Below the pieces are notes generated by a model that made no database searches, was not told where the DNA came from, and saw nothing but the letters and a program-made list of their open reading frames with translations. A program made the position numbers and the translations under genes. Source: Pelagibacterales bacterium SAG-MED48 (lineage in GTDB: Bacteria > Pseudomonadota > Alphaproteobacteria > Pelagibacterales > Pelagibacteraceae). Taken from it: a stretch of DNA of 64,000 nucleotides. Every line of letters starts with the position of its first letter. The first letter of the stretch is position 1. Where the stretch lies: the NCBI GenBank assembly GCA_014653375.1, contig JACWEP010000002.1:1-64000 (forward strand), in the 5' to 3' direction. Shown here piece after piece: positions 17,263 to 25,421 of the stretch.

Positions 17263-18609
17263 ATGAGCGCAGAAAACAGAACTTCAGTACCAAATTCATT
17301 AAATGAACATTGGATGCCATTTACATCTAATAAAGATTTTAAAGAAAATCCAAGATTAATCACTGAAGCAAAAGGAGTTTATCTAAAAACTCACCATGGA
17401 AAAACTCAAATTGATGCAAGCTCAGGATTATTTTGTAATCCATTAGGTCATGGAAGAAGAGAAATTACAGAAGCTGTAACCAAACAGCTTGAGACTTTAG
17501 ATTACGCTCAACCTTTTCAACAAGGTTTTGGTGGATCATTTGAATTAGCAACTAAGATTTCAAAACATACACCGGGTGATTTAAACAAAATCTTTTATAC
17601 AATTTGTGGATCAACTGCAGTTGAGACAGCACTTAAAATTGCAATTGCTTATCATAGATCAAAAGGTCATGCGGAAAGATTTAGATTTGTAGGGCGTGAG
17701 CGAGGTTATCATGGAATGAATATAGGATGTATTTCTGTTGGTGGAATGGTGAACAATGTTAAAACATTTGCAAGTGTGTTAATGCCAGGTGTTCAACACA
17801 TTAGTCATACACATTTACCGGAACATAAATTTATAAGTGGTCAACCTGAAACAGGTGATTATCTAGCAAATGATTTAGAAACTATTTGTCAAAATTTTGG
17901 TGGTGAAAATATAGCTGCATGTATTGTTGAACCTATTGCAGGATCAACAGGAACTTTAGTTCCACCAAAAGGATATCTACAAAAGCTTAGAGAGATTTGT
18001 GACAAACATGGAATACTTTTAATTTTTGACGAAGTGATCACTGGATGGGGAAGAACTGGATCAAAATTTGGTGCAGATGAGTTTGGTGTTACTCCAGATA
18101 TTATGACAATGGCAAAAGCTACAACTAATGGAGTTGTACCAATGGGTGTAGTTGCTTGTAATGATTTTATTTATGATGCAGTAATGGATGCTTCACCAAA
18201 AGGTGCTGTTGAACTATTTCATGGTTATACTTATTCTGGAATTCCAGTTGCGGTTGCTGCAGCATTAGCTGTTCAAGATATATTTGAAAAAGATGATATT
18301 TTTAATAGAGCTAAAAACTTAGCACCATATTTCCAAAAAGGTTTATTCTCACTACAAGATTTAGAGGCCGTAGATAATATTAGAGGCTATGGAATGATGG
18401 GTGGAATTGATATGAAATTAAATACAAAACCAGGTAAAGCAGGTTATGAAACATTTAAATCTTGTTATGAAGCAGGCGTAAACTTTAAAGCAACTGGTGA
18501 CTGTTTAATTATTGCGCCACAGTTTATTTGTGAAGAAAAGCATATTGATGAGATTATTGATAAACTGAGAACAGGTATCACTAACTATCAAAAAAACCAA
18601 AAAAACTAA
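17263..18609 (+). CDS. Class III omega-amino-acid:pyruvate aminotransferase (taurine or beta-alanine)
   Basis: A 448-residue PLP enzyme. Asp256 (IFDEVITGWG) contacts the PLP ring nitrogen and Lys285 (TMAKATTNG) forms the Schiff base. The start NEHWMPFTSNKDFKENPRL and the HGYTYSGIPVA loop match the beta-alanine/taurine:pyruvate aminotransferase branch. With alanine dehydrogenase 37 bp downstream it forms the known pair in which the amino group goes to pyruvate and alanine dehydrogenase regenerates pyruvate and releases ammonium. The divergent tauABC-like operon makes taurine (giving sulfoacetaldehyde) the best guess; beta-alanine (giving malonate semialdehyde) cannot be excluded. Ribosome site AGAGAG. 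Confidence 0.85.
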   Translation: MSAENRTSVPNSLNEHWMPFTSNKDFKENPRLITEAKGVYLKTHHGKTQIDASSGLFCNPLGHGRREITEAVTKQLETLDYAQPFQQGFGGSFELATKISKHTPGDLNKIFYTICGSTAVETALKIAIAYHRSKGHAERFRFVGRERGYHGMNIGCISVGGMVNNVKTFASVLMPGVQHISHTHLPEHKFISGQPETGDYLANDLETICQNFGGENIAACIVEPIAGSTGTLVPPKGYLQKLREICDKHGILLIFDEVITGWGRTGSKFGADEFGVTPDIMTMAKATTNGVVPMGVVACNDFIYDAVMDASPKGAVELFHGYTYSGIPVAVAAALAVQDIFEKDDIFNRAKNLAPYFQKGLFSLQDLEAVDNIRGYGMMGGIDMKLNTKPGKAGYETFKSCYEAGVNFKATGDCLIIAPQFICEEKHIDEIIDKLRTGITNYQKNQKN

Positions 18610-18620
18610 TTAGTTTTTTT
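18599..18620 (+). terminator. A/T palindrome at the end of the aminotransferase gene
   Basis: AAAAAAACTAATTAGTTTTTTT is a 22-bp palindrome spanning the stop codon and ending in seven T's. The stem is GC-poor with a tiny loop, so it is at best a weak terminator; alanine dehydrogenase starts 27 bp later. Confidence 0.35.
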
Positions 18621-18646
18621 ATTAACACGAAGAGAGAAGAAGGGTT

Positions 18647-19765
18647 ATGAGGGTAGGCGTACCTACAGAGATCAAACCACAAGAAAATAGAATTGGCTTA
18701 ACTCCAGACAGTGTTAAAACTTTAGTGTCTGAAGGTCATGAAGTTATAGTTCAAAATAATGGTGGATTTGAAGCTGGTTTTGATAATGATCAGTATACAA
18801 AAGCTGGAGCTAAAATTGCAAATACTGCAGCAGATATTTTTAATGATGCTGAAATTATAGTTAAAGTTAAAGAGCCTCAAAAAGTTGAAGTAGACATGAT
18901 TAGAGAAAATCAGATTGTCTATACTTATCTTCATTTAGCAGCTGCAAAAGAATTAACAGAAGGACTTATAAAGTCTAAAAGTATTAACATTGCTTATGAA
19001 ACTGTAACAGATGACAATGGAAGATTACCGTTACTTGCACCCATGAGTGCTGTAGCAGGAAGAATGTCAGTTCAAGCTGGAGCACATTGCTTGGAAAAAA
19101 ATCAAAAGGGAAGAGGCTTATTGTTAGGTGGAGCACCAGGGGTTACAGGTGGAACCGTTGTTATTTTAGGTGGCGGAGTTGTTGGAGAAAATGCAGCAGT
19201 GATCGCAACTGGAATGCAGGCGAAAGTTCATATAGTAGATAAATCTGAAGCAAGATTAAAACAACTTGTTGAAATGTTTGGTGATAAAATCATACCTGAA
19301 CAAAGTGATAAAATTGATTTAAATAAATTAGTTTCAGAAACTGATCTTTTAGTGGGTGGTGTTTTAATTCCAGGTGCTGAGGCTCCAAAACTAGTTACTA
19401 AAGAAATGATAAAATTAATGAAAAGAGGATCAGTGATTGTTGATGTTGCAATTGATCAAGGTGGATGTGTTGAAACCAGTAAACCTACAACTCACGGTGA
19501 TCCAACTTATATTGTTGATGATGTGGTTCATTACTGTGTTGCAAATATGCCAGGTGGAGTGCCAAGAACTTCAACACTGGCATTAAACAATGCAACACTA
19601 CCTTATCTTGTTAAGCTTGCTAATAAAGGTTATCAAAAAGCTTTAGGTGAAGATAAAAACTTTTTAGCAGGATTAAATGTACACAAAGGTGAAGTGACGT
19701 ATAAAGCAGTGGCTGATGTCTTTGGACATAATTATGTTGCTCCAGAAGAAGCAATAAAAAATTAA
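18647..19765 (+). CDS. ald: Alanine dehydrogenase
   Basis: A 372-residue NAD-dependent alanine dehydrogenase, full length for the family. N-terminal MRVGVPTEIKPQENRIGLTP, catalytic Lys in VKVKEPQ and His in TYLHLAAAKELT, and the nucleotide-binding loop VVILGGGVVGENAA. It interconverts alanine with pyruvate plus ammonium. The position after the aminotransferase, with a good AGAGAGAAGAAGG ribosome site, indicates pyruvate recycling for that enzyme. The stop overlaps the convergent small gene by 4 bp. Confidence 0.95.
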   Translation: MRVGVPTEIKPQENRIGLTPDSVKTLVSEGHEVIVQNNGGFEAGFDNDQYTKAGAKIANTAADIFNDAEIIVKVKEPQKVEVDMIRENQIVYTYLHLAAAKELTEGLIKSKSINIAYETVTDDNGRLPLLAPMSAVAGRMSVQAGAHCLEKNQKGRGLLLGGAPGVTGGTVVILGGGVVGENAAVIATGMQAKVHIVDKSEARLKQLVEMFGDKIIPEQSDKIDLNKLVSETDLLVGGVLIPGAEAPKLVTKEMIKLMKRGSVIVDVAIDQGGCVETSKPTTHGDPTYIVDDVVHYCVANMPGGVPRTSTLALNNATLPYLVKLANKGYQKALGEDKNFLAGLNVHKGEVTYKAVADVFGHNYVAPEEAIKN

Positions 19766-20217
19766 TTATAATTATCTAAAATAACTTTTTTATTTTTCTC
19801 AGAAAACAAATTAAAATTTAAAATAAAATATTTTTTTAAATCTAAATTTTTTTGCTTATTATTTTTTGTTAACATAAATAAATTAATAAATGATTTCTCA
19901 AATTCATTATTTTTTTCTTTATCATAACTATCTACGATCAATTTTTTGTTCCAAAAATTAATGTTAAGTAAATTTTTATTAGTGTTTTTGTTTAAAAATG
20001 AGATTAATTCATTTCTATTAGTTCCGTTTAATAATGATTTTTTTTCTAAATAATTTGGAAATTTCATACCAAATGAATAGTCATAAGGAGTTAATTGCCA
20101 TAAGCTATATTTTAAAGATTTAATTGGATTAAATAATATTAATAGTGAAATTAGATTATATAGAATTAGTATTATAAAAATATATTTTAGAAGAATTTTA
20201 TAATGAAGAGAACTCAT
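19762..20217 (-). CDS. Hypothetical membrane-anchored protein
   Basis: A 151-residue protein with one strong N-terminal membrane helix (residues about 10-30, YIFIILILYNLISLLILF) and an Asn/Lys-rich domain outside. No family recognised. Its start codon region overlaps the start of the divergent FecR-repeat gene by 15 bp. The tight packing (4-bp overlap with ald at the other end) and lack of a competing frame support a real gene, but only moderately. Confidence 0.5.
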   Translation of the reverse strand: MSSLHYKILLKYIFIILILYNLISLLILFNPIKSLKYSLWQLTPYDYSFGMKFPNYLEKKSLLNGTNRNELISFLNKNTNKNLLNINFWNKKLIVDSYDKEKNNEFEKSFINLFMLTKNNKQKNLDLKKYFILNFNLFSEKNKKVILDNYN

Positions 20218-22767
20218 AATAAATATATATTAAATTGTTTTAGTTATTTTATCAAAATAATATTATTTTTATCAATCACATCAATCTCATTTGCAAATGA
20301 AAATAAGATAGGGTCTGTAACAGAGATAAATGGAACTATAGTTGCAATTACTGATGAACTGGAAGAAAGAGATTTATTAATTCATGATCCAATTTTTTTA
20401 AATGAAGAAATATTTGCAACAGAAGGTTCATCAGCAACTATTCAATTTGATGATAATACAGCAATTATCATGACAGAACTTACATCAATAAATGTAAGTG
20501 AATTTGAAAATTCAAAAAAAAATCCAAAACTAAAAGCTGAATTACTTAAGGGAAAAATTATAATTGAATCTGGTTCCATTGCTAAAAAAAATGATGGTGT
20601 AATGACCGTTAAAGTAACCACTTCTTCACTTGGATTAAGGGGAACTAGAATTGAAGTTGATTTAAAACCTGATGGTAAATCTAATGTTTCTTTAGCAGCT
20701 GATAGTTTTGGTAATGTAGGGTCAATTGATGTGACCAGTGGCGGTCAAACTTCAAATATTACCTCAACAGAGGAAGTTTTAGAAATTTCAAAAAATAATG
20801 AAACAGTATCTAGAAATAAATCAGAAGATGAAAAAGAAATTGAAAAATCAGTAAGTGAAACCTTAATTAAATCATCAAAAATTGATGAACAAGAAATCAC
20901 TCAACAACTTCAAAAAAAATTAGAAGATGGAAAACTTCAAGATGCTAACAATGATGGTGTAGTTGATGTCTCAGATATCGAAATTACTAAAAATCAAATT
21001 ACAAATGAAAAAAAACAAAAAATAGATTTTATTGTTGAAAATTCTAAAGATGACAATACAGAATTTTTATCAGATGTGATTAATCAATCAGATGAAAAAA
21101 ATACTGGTGAAGTTATTGAAAACATTATTGAAGATAATGACAATCTTGTAGAAGGAGTAGTTGAAAATTTATCTGATAAGGATAACAAATTTTTAACCAC
21201 GTCAACTTCTGAAGGAGCTGGACTTATAAAAGAGAAAATTTTTGAGACAATCGTTGCAAAAGAAACAGATAAATCGGCAGCAATTTTAAGTAAAGTAATG
21301 GCTAATTCAGATGAGGCTACAGTTTCATCAGTTATTAACAATATTACAGAAAAAAATACCAATGAACAGTCTAAGCTTTCATTAAAAGTGATGGCAGATT
21401 TTTCAGAAAAAAATCCTGAAAAATTAGAAACTTTAGCTCAAAATAATACTGATCAAATCGAAAAATTAACAATTTCAGCAGTTGAAGAAGCTCAGTCCTC
21501 TGAGGAAGATGCTGATTTAATTGCAAAAGTAGTAGCAGTTGCAAGTGATGAATTGGCAAATAAAGTAGTTGAAGAGGTTAGTAAAAATTCAACTGAAGTA
21601 AAACAGACTTTATCTGCTAAAGTTTTAAAGGCTATCGTTGATAGCAACTCTGGTAAAATTGATATTATTAATGATGAAGTGAAAGACACAATGATTAAGC
21701 AAACAATAGTATCTGCACAAAACCAACAAGAAGGGACAGGAGTACAACAAGATCAGGATATGACAAGTATCGTATCTGATATTATTGTAAACACAAACAC
21801 AGAAACAGGTTCTAAAATCATTGAAGAGTTAAACAATTCTTCAACTAACACAGAAAATGACATATCCTTAAAAGTTATTTCCGCTATATCTGAAAAGGAT
21901 ACGACTAAACTAAATACTTTATCTGAAAATAATAAAGAACAGATTGAAACTCTGGCAGAAACAGCGATTAAAAATGCTGATGCATCTAATGAAAGTGCTG
22001 ATTTAATTGCAAAAGTTGTTGCAAATGCAAGTAATGAATTAGTTAATAAAATGGTAGGGGAAGTAAGTAAGAATTCAATAGATGAAAATCAAGCTTTATC
22101 AGCTAAAGTGATGAAGTCAATTGTAGAGACTAATCCAGAAAAAATAAAAACTTTAAGTGATAAAAATAAAGAAACTATGATTAGCCAAACCATTGAGGCT
22201 GCAAAAAATCAAGCAGAAGGAACTTCAACTGATGAAATTGATTTATCAAATACCATTGCAGAAATTGTTACAAAATCTGATACAGCAACTGCTGCAGAAG
22301 TTCTTGAGTCATTAGAAGAAGTTTCTAGTGAAAGTGAATCAAAATTATCATTAAATGTAGTTTCTAATTTAACTAAACAGAAAAACTATGAAGAAAAGAT
22401 AGAAATACTTTCTGTCACTTCATCAGAAGTTGATAAAAGTATTAATAATTTAGTTGAAAAAGCAGTTGAGAACATAGCATCAGAGCAAGATTTGGAATTG
22501 GTTACAGATATTGTAGAAAATAGCAAAGGTACAGTTGCAGACAAAATTATTGATACCGCAAACAAAAGTGAAGAGAGTAAGAAAAAAATTACAGAAGTTA
22601 TTGTTAACGTCATAGAAAAAAATCCTGAAAAGGCAGTTGAAATTATCGAAAAAAACAAAAATACTAATACTATTTTGGAGACTGTAAAAACAAAAATAGA
22701 AAACAATGAAGCAGTGACCACAGATGATTTTGAAGAAGTCTTTGACACTAATGTTTCACCCAATTAA
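20203..22767 (+). CDS. FecR-domain surface/periplasmic repeat protein
   Basis: An 854-residue acidic protein. Signal peptide to about residue 31 (SISFA), then a FecR domain about 36-165 (GSVTEINGTIVAI, TSSLGLRGTRIEVD). An EF-hand/dockerin-like calcium loop DANNDGVVDVSD lies at about 247-258. From about residue 300 to the end it is made of helical repeats with a period near 162 residues: ADLIAKVVA recurs 486 bp apart with a shared 20-base identity at 21511 and 21997, and a third diverged copy lies near 22490. The repeats are rich in Lys, Glu, Asn and Ser with Cys absent. It opens the polysaccharide island, so a cell-surface fibre or adhesin is plausible. Function unknown. Confidence 0.8.
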   Translation: MKRTHNKYILNCFSYFIKIILFLSITSISFANENKIGSVTEINGTIVAITDELEERDLLIHDPIFLNEEIFATEGSSATIQFDDNTAIIMTELTSINVSEFENSKKNPKLKAELLKGKIIIESGSIAKKNDGVMTVKVTTSSLGLRGTRIEVDLKPDGKSNVSLAADSFGNVGSIDVTSGGQTSNITSTEEVLEISKNNETVSRNKSEDEKEIEKSVSETLIKSSKIDEQEITQQLQKKLEDGKLQDANNDGVVDVSDIEITKNQITNEKKQKIDFIVENSKDDNTEFLSDVINQSDEKNTGEVIENIIEDNDNLVEGVVENLSDKDNKFLTTSTSEGAGLIKEKIFETIVAKETDKSAAILSKVMANSDEATVSSVINNITEKNTNEQSKLSLKVMADFSEKNPEKLETLAQNNTDQIEKLTISAVEEAQSSEEDADLIAKVVAVASDELANKVVEEVSKNSTEVKQTLSAKVLKAIVDSNSGKIDIINDEVKDTMIKQTIVSAQNQQEGTGVQQDQDMTSIVSDIIVNTNTETGSKIIEELNNSSTNTENDISLKVISAISEKDTTKLNTLSENNKEQIETLAETAIKNADASNESADLIAKVVANASNELVNKMVGEVSKNSIDENQALSAKVMKSIVETNPEKIKTLSDKNKETMISQTIEAAKNQAEGTSTDEIDLSNTIAEIVTKSDTATAAEVLESLEEVSSESESKLSLNVVSNLTKQKNYEEKIEILSVTSSEVDKSINNLVEKAVENIASEQDLELVTDIVENSKGTVADKIIDTANKSEESKKKITEVIVNVIEKNPEKAVEIIEKNKNTNTILETVKTKIENNEAVTTDDFEEVFDTNVSPN

Positions 22768-22769
22768 TC

Positions 22770-24101
22770 ATGCAACTTTCTAAGAATAAAAAATATCAAT
22801 ATTTATTCTTTTTTATTCTTTCATTATATGCATTATTTAATGGGGGAAATTCAAATTTACTAATTCAAGTGAATTTCATTTTAATTAGTTTATTATTTTT
22901 ATATTGTCTTAGAAATAAAAATTACTTTTTACATTTTAAAAATTTTTTTTTAAAAAATAAATTATCAATATCTTTCTATTTATTTTTTATTTTATATTTA
23001 ATATTTCAGATTATACCCTTGCCTATTGAATACCTTCAAATATTTTCATCTTTTAAATATGATTATGTTACTAAGTTAAGTGATGATATATTCTTCTCAT
23101 CAATATCGTTACAACCCTCAAATTCTTATTTTCAAATATTGAATTTTACTTCATTATTAATTTTAATTTTTATATTAAATATGATTTTTTATACAAAAAG
23201 ACATAAAGAAAGAATATATCTATTTTTATCAATAATTGGTTTTCTATGCTCTTTATTTGCTGTTGTTATTTATCTAAATGGTAATCCTGATTTTTTGATT
23301 TTTCAAAATTCATATTATAAAAATTCTTCAACTGGTTTTTTCATTAATAGAACAGTTTTTGCCATTTTTTTATTATTTTGTTTAATTGCAAGTTTAGAAT
23401 TTTTAAAAGGTTTAGACAGAAAAAAAGTTATAAGAAATCAAGATAATTTTTTTTTAAAAATTTATGTAAGGTTATTTATAATTTTTATTACACTTGGTGT
23501 AATTACAAGCTTTTCTAGAATTGGTAATTTTCTACTTTTGATTACAATTATTTTTTACTTAATCAATGAATTATTCATTATAAAAAGTAATAACAAATCT
23601 TTTAGAAATATAATTTTACTAATAATATTTTTTGATATTTTAATATTAGGTATTTATTTTGGATCATCACAATTATTTGATAGATTTTACTTATTAAAAG
23701 ACGACCTCATTACTACAACTTCTTCTGAACTTAATTTGAGTAGAGTTGAAATTATTAAATTTAGTTTAAGTGAATTATCTAATTTTAAATTTTTTGGTTA
23801 TGGTACTGGAAGTTTCAAAACATTATTTATGATTAATTTTGATAATCCGAACTATTTTTATGCTAATCACTCTCATTCAGATATTATTGAATTTATTGGT
23901 GAATTTGGTTTTATTGGTTTAACTTTATTAATTGCTTCTCTTATAAAATTTTTTTTAAATAAAGAAAGTTATACTTTTATAAATTTAATTTTAATGAGTT
24001 ATTTAATTATTATTTTAAGTTTTGATTTCGCTTTGCATATTCCTTTAATCCAAATAAGTTTTATAATATTTTTTACAATAAATAAAAACTATTCAGTTTG
24101 A
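22770..24101 (+). CDS. O-antigen ligase / Wzy_C family membrane protein
   Basis: A 443-residue protein with about 11-12 helices. The Wzy_C landmarks are present: SFSRIGNF after the central helices and the long periplasmic loop ending YANHSHSDIIEFIGEFGFIGL. Family members join undecaprenyl-linked polysaccharide to lipid A core (WaaL) or polymerise repeat units. It begins 2 bp after the FecR-repeat gene and overlaps the convergent wza-like gene by 13 bp. Since a second polymerase-like protein is at 38743, the ligase role is favoured here. Confidence 0.75.
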   Translation: MQLSKNKKYQYLFFFILSLYALFNGGNSNLLIQVNFILISLLFLYCLRNKNYFLHFKNFFLKNKLSISFYLFFILYLIFQIIPLPIEYLQIFSSFKYDYVTKLSDDIFFSSISLQPSNSYFQILNFTSLLILIFILNMIFYTKRHKERIYLFLSIIGFLCSLFAVVIYLNGNPDFLIFQNSYYKNSSTGFFINRTVFAIFLLFCLIASLEFLKGLDRKKVIRNQDNFFLKIYVRLFIIFITLGVITSFSRIGNFLLLITIIFYLINELFIIKSNNKSFRNIILLIIFFDILILGIYFGSSQLFDRFYLLKDDLITTTSSELNLSRVEIIKFSLSELSNFKFFGYGTGSFKTLFMINFDNPNYFYANHSHSDIIEFIGEFGFIGLTLLIASLIKFFLNKESYTFINLILMSYLIIILSFDFALHIPLIQISFIIFFTINKNYSV

Positions 24102-25207
24102 TTAGAACTCTCAAATTTAGCACCCTCTTGAATTATAGGGTTATATGATTTAAATAAATCTGTTTGCGGTAATAATAGACTTATTGTTCTATTCCATTTA
24201 ACAATTTTTGCAGCAGGCACGAATACTATATCTTTTGATTGTAAATTAAATTTTCTACCAACAATTAAATTAATCGGATCTTCAATATTAAGTTGAAATA
24301 TATTCACAGATAAAAATTTATTATAATTCTCTCTAATTACATAAATTCTCTTCGCATTTGCTGTTAATTGATTTAAACCACTGGTTGAAATTAATTCAGT
24401 TAAAGAGTAACCAATATTAGGATAATATGTACCTGGTTTAGTTACTTCTCCAAATACGTGTATTGCATCAGAGTTTCTGTCTATAAAAATAACATCATCT
24501 TTTTTTAAATAAAAATTTTCTTTATCATCAATATTTTTAAAAGCATTTTCTAAATTTATTTTATAAACACTATTATTTCTTCTGAGAATGCCTTTGGTGC
24601 CAAAATTTTTATTACCAGATCCAGGGTTAAATCCAGCACTGATTGCCGCCTCAATAAGTCTGACTGGTTCTTGATTTAAATTTAATGTTGTTTGCGTTTT
24701 TATAGCACCAACTATATATGCTTTACTACTGTTATATTGTTCTACTTTAATTTGTAAGTCTGGGTTCTTATAATATTTTTTAATTTTTTTATGTAAGAAT
24801 TTTTTTGCTTCATTTAATGAAAGATCACTAATCTTAGCTTTTCCTACAAAAGGTAAATCAATTTCTCCATCTTGATCAATTATATAAATTCCATTTAAAT
24901 CTTCAATATCACTTAAACTAACAGAAATTGAGTCAGATGTACCTAGGATGTATTTATATTTATAATTATAAATGTTTTCAAATTTTTTTATTTTATGGTC
25001 AAACTCTTGCATTTTTCTTTTATTATAAAATTCAATTTGATTATCAGTTAATTGGTTTAAAAAAATAATATTAGTTTCAATATCATTTATTGTATTTTCT
25101 AACGAAATATTTTTTGAATTTCGCTTTTTAGGATTTTTGTTTATACCAGGATTTTGAATACAAGAATTTAAGAAAGCTATTATGATCAAAAAAATAAGAA
25201 ATTTCAT
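24089..25207 (-). CDS. Outer-membrane polysaccharide export lipoprotein (Wza-like)
   Basis: A 372-residue protein with a lipoprotein signal (lipobox LNSC, Cys16). A Poly_export domain begins around residue 95 (YILGTSDSISVSLSDIEDLNGIYIIDQDGEIDLPFVG in the sequence, read in parts) and two SLBB-type modules follow (KAYIVGAIKTQTTLN, AIHVFGEVTKPGTYYPN). It forms the outer-membrane exit channel for capsule or exopolysaccharide. Divergent from the BY-kinase gene across a 214-bp intergenic region. Confidence 0.88.
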   Translation of the reverse strand: MKFLIFLIIIAFLNSCIQNPGINKNPKKRNSKNISLENTINDIETNIIFLNQLTDNQIEFYNKRKMQEFDHKIKKFENIYNYKYKYILGTSDSISVSLSDIEDLNGIYIIDQDGEIDLPFVGKAKISDLSLNEAKKFLHKKIKKYYKNPDLQIKVEQYNSSKAYIVGAIKTQTTLNLNQEPVRLIEAAISAGFNPGSGNKNFGTKGILRRNNSVYKINLENAFKNIDDKENFYLKKDDVIFIDRNSDAIHVFGEVTKPGTYYPNIGYSLTELISTSGLNQLTANAKRIYVIRENYNKFLSVNIFQLNIEDPINLIVGRKFNLQSKDIVFVPAAKIVKWNRTISLLLPQTDLFKSYNPIIQEGAKFESSNQTE

Positions 25208-25329
25208 AATTATTACTTTTTTAAATTTTATGTATCATTTTTTATAAAATATCAAAAAAATATTAAATTGATATAAATTTAAAAAAATTTGATTAAAATT
25301 TAATTAAAATTCAATACAAGAGTCAAAAA

Positions 25330-25395
25330 ATGCAAAAAAAAACTATTTTTATCAAAAATTTATTGTTAATTTTATGTTTTATCTGTTGTAAATAG
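25330..25395 (+). CDS. Possible 21-residue hydrophobic leader peptide upstream of the BY-kinase gene
   Basis: ATG at 25330 after AAGAG; product MQKKTIFIKNLLLILCFICCK. It looks like a bare signal or lipoprotein signal peptide (basic N-terminus, hydrophobic core, Cys pair) and ends 26 bp before the wzc-like gene. It could be a leader peptide, a decayed lipoprotein start, or chance. Confidence 0.3.
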   Translation: MQKKTIFIKNLLLILCFICCK

Positions 25396-25421
25396 TTTAT
25401 TTATACGAATTAATTTTTGTT

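Noticed and set aside
21084-22763. Long antisense ORFs across the FecR-repeat gene
   Set aside because: They mirror the low-complexity repeat coding and have no start signals or family likeness.
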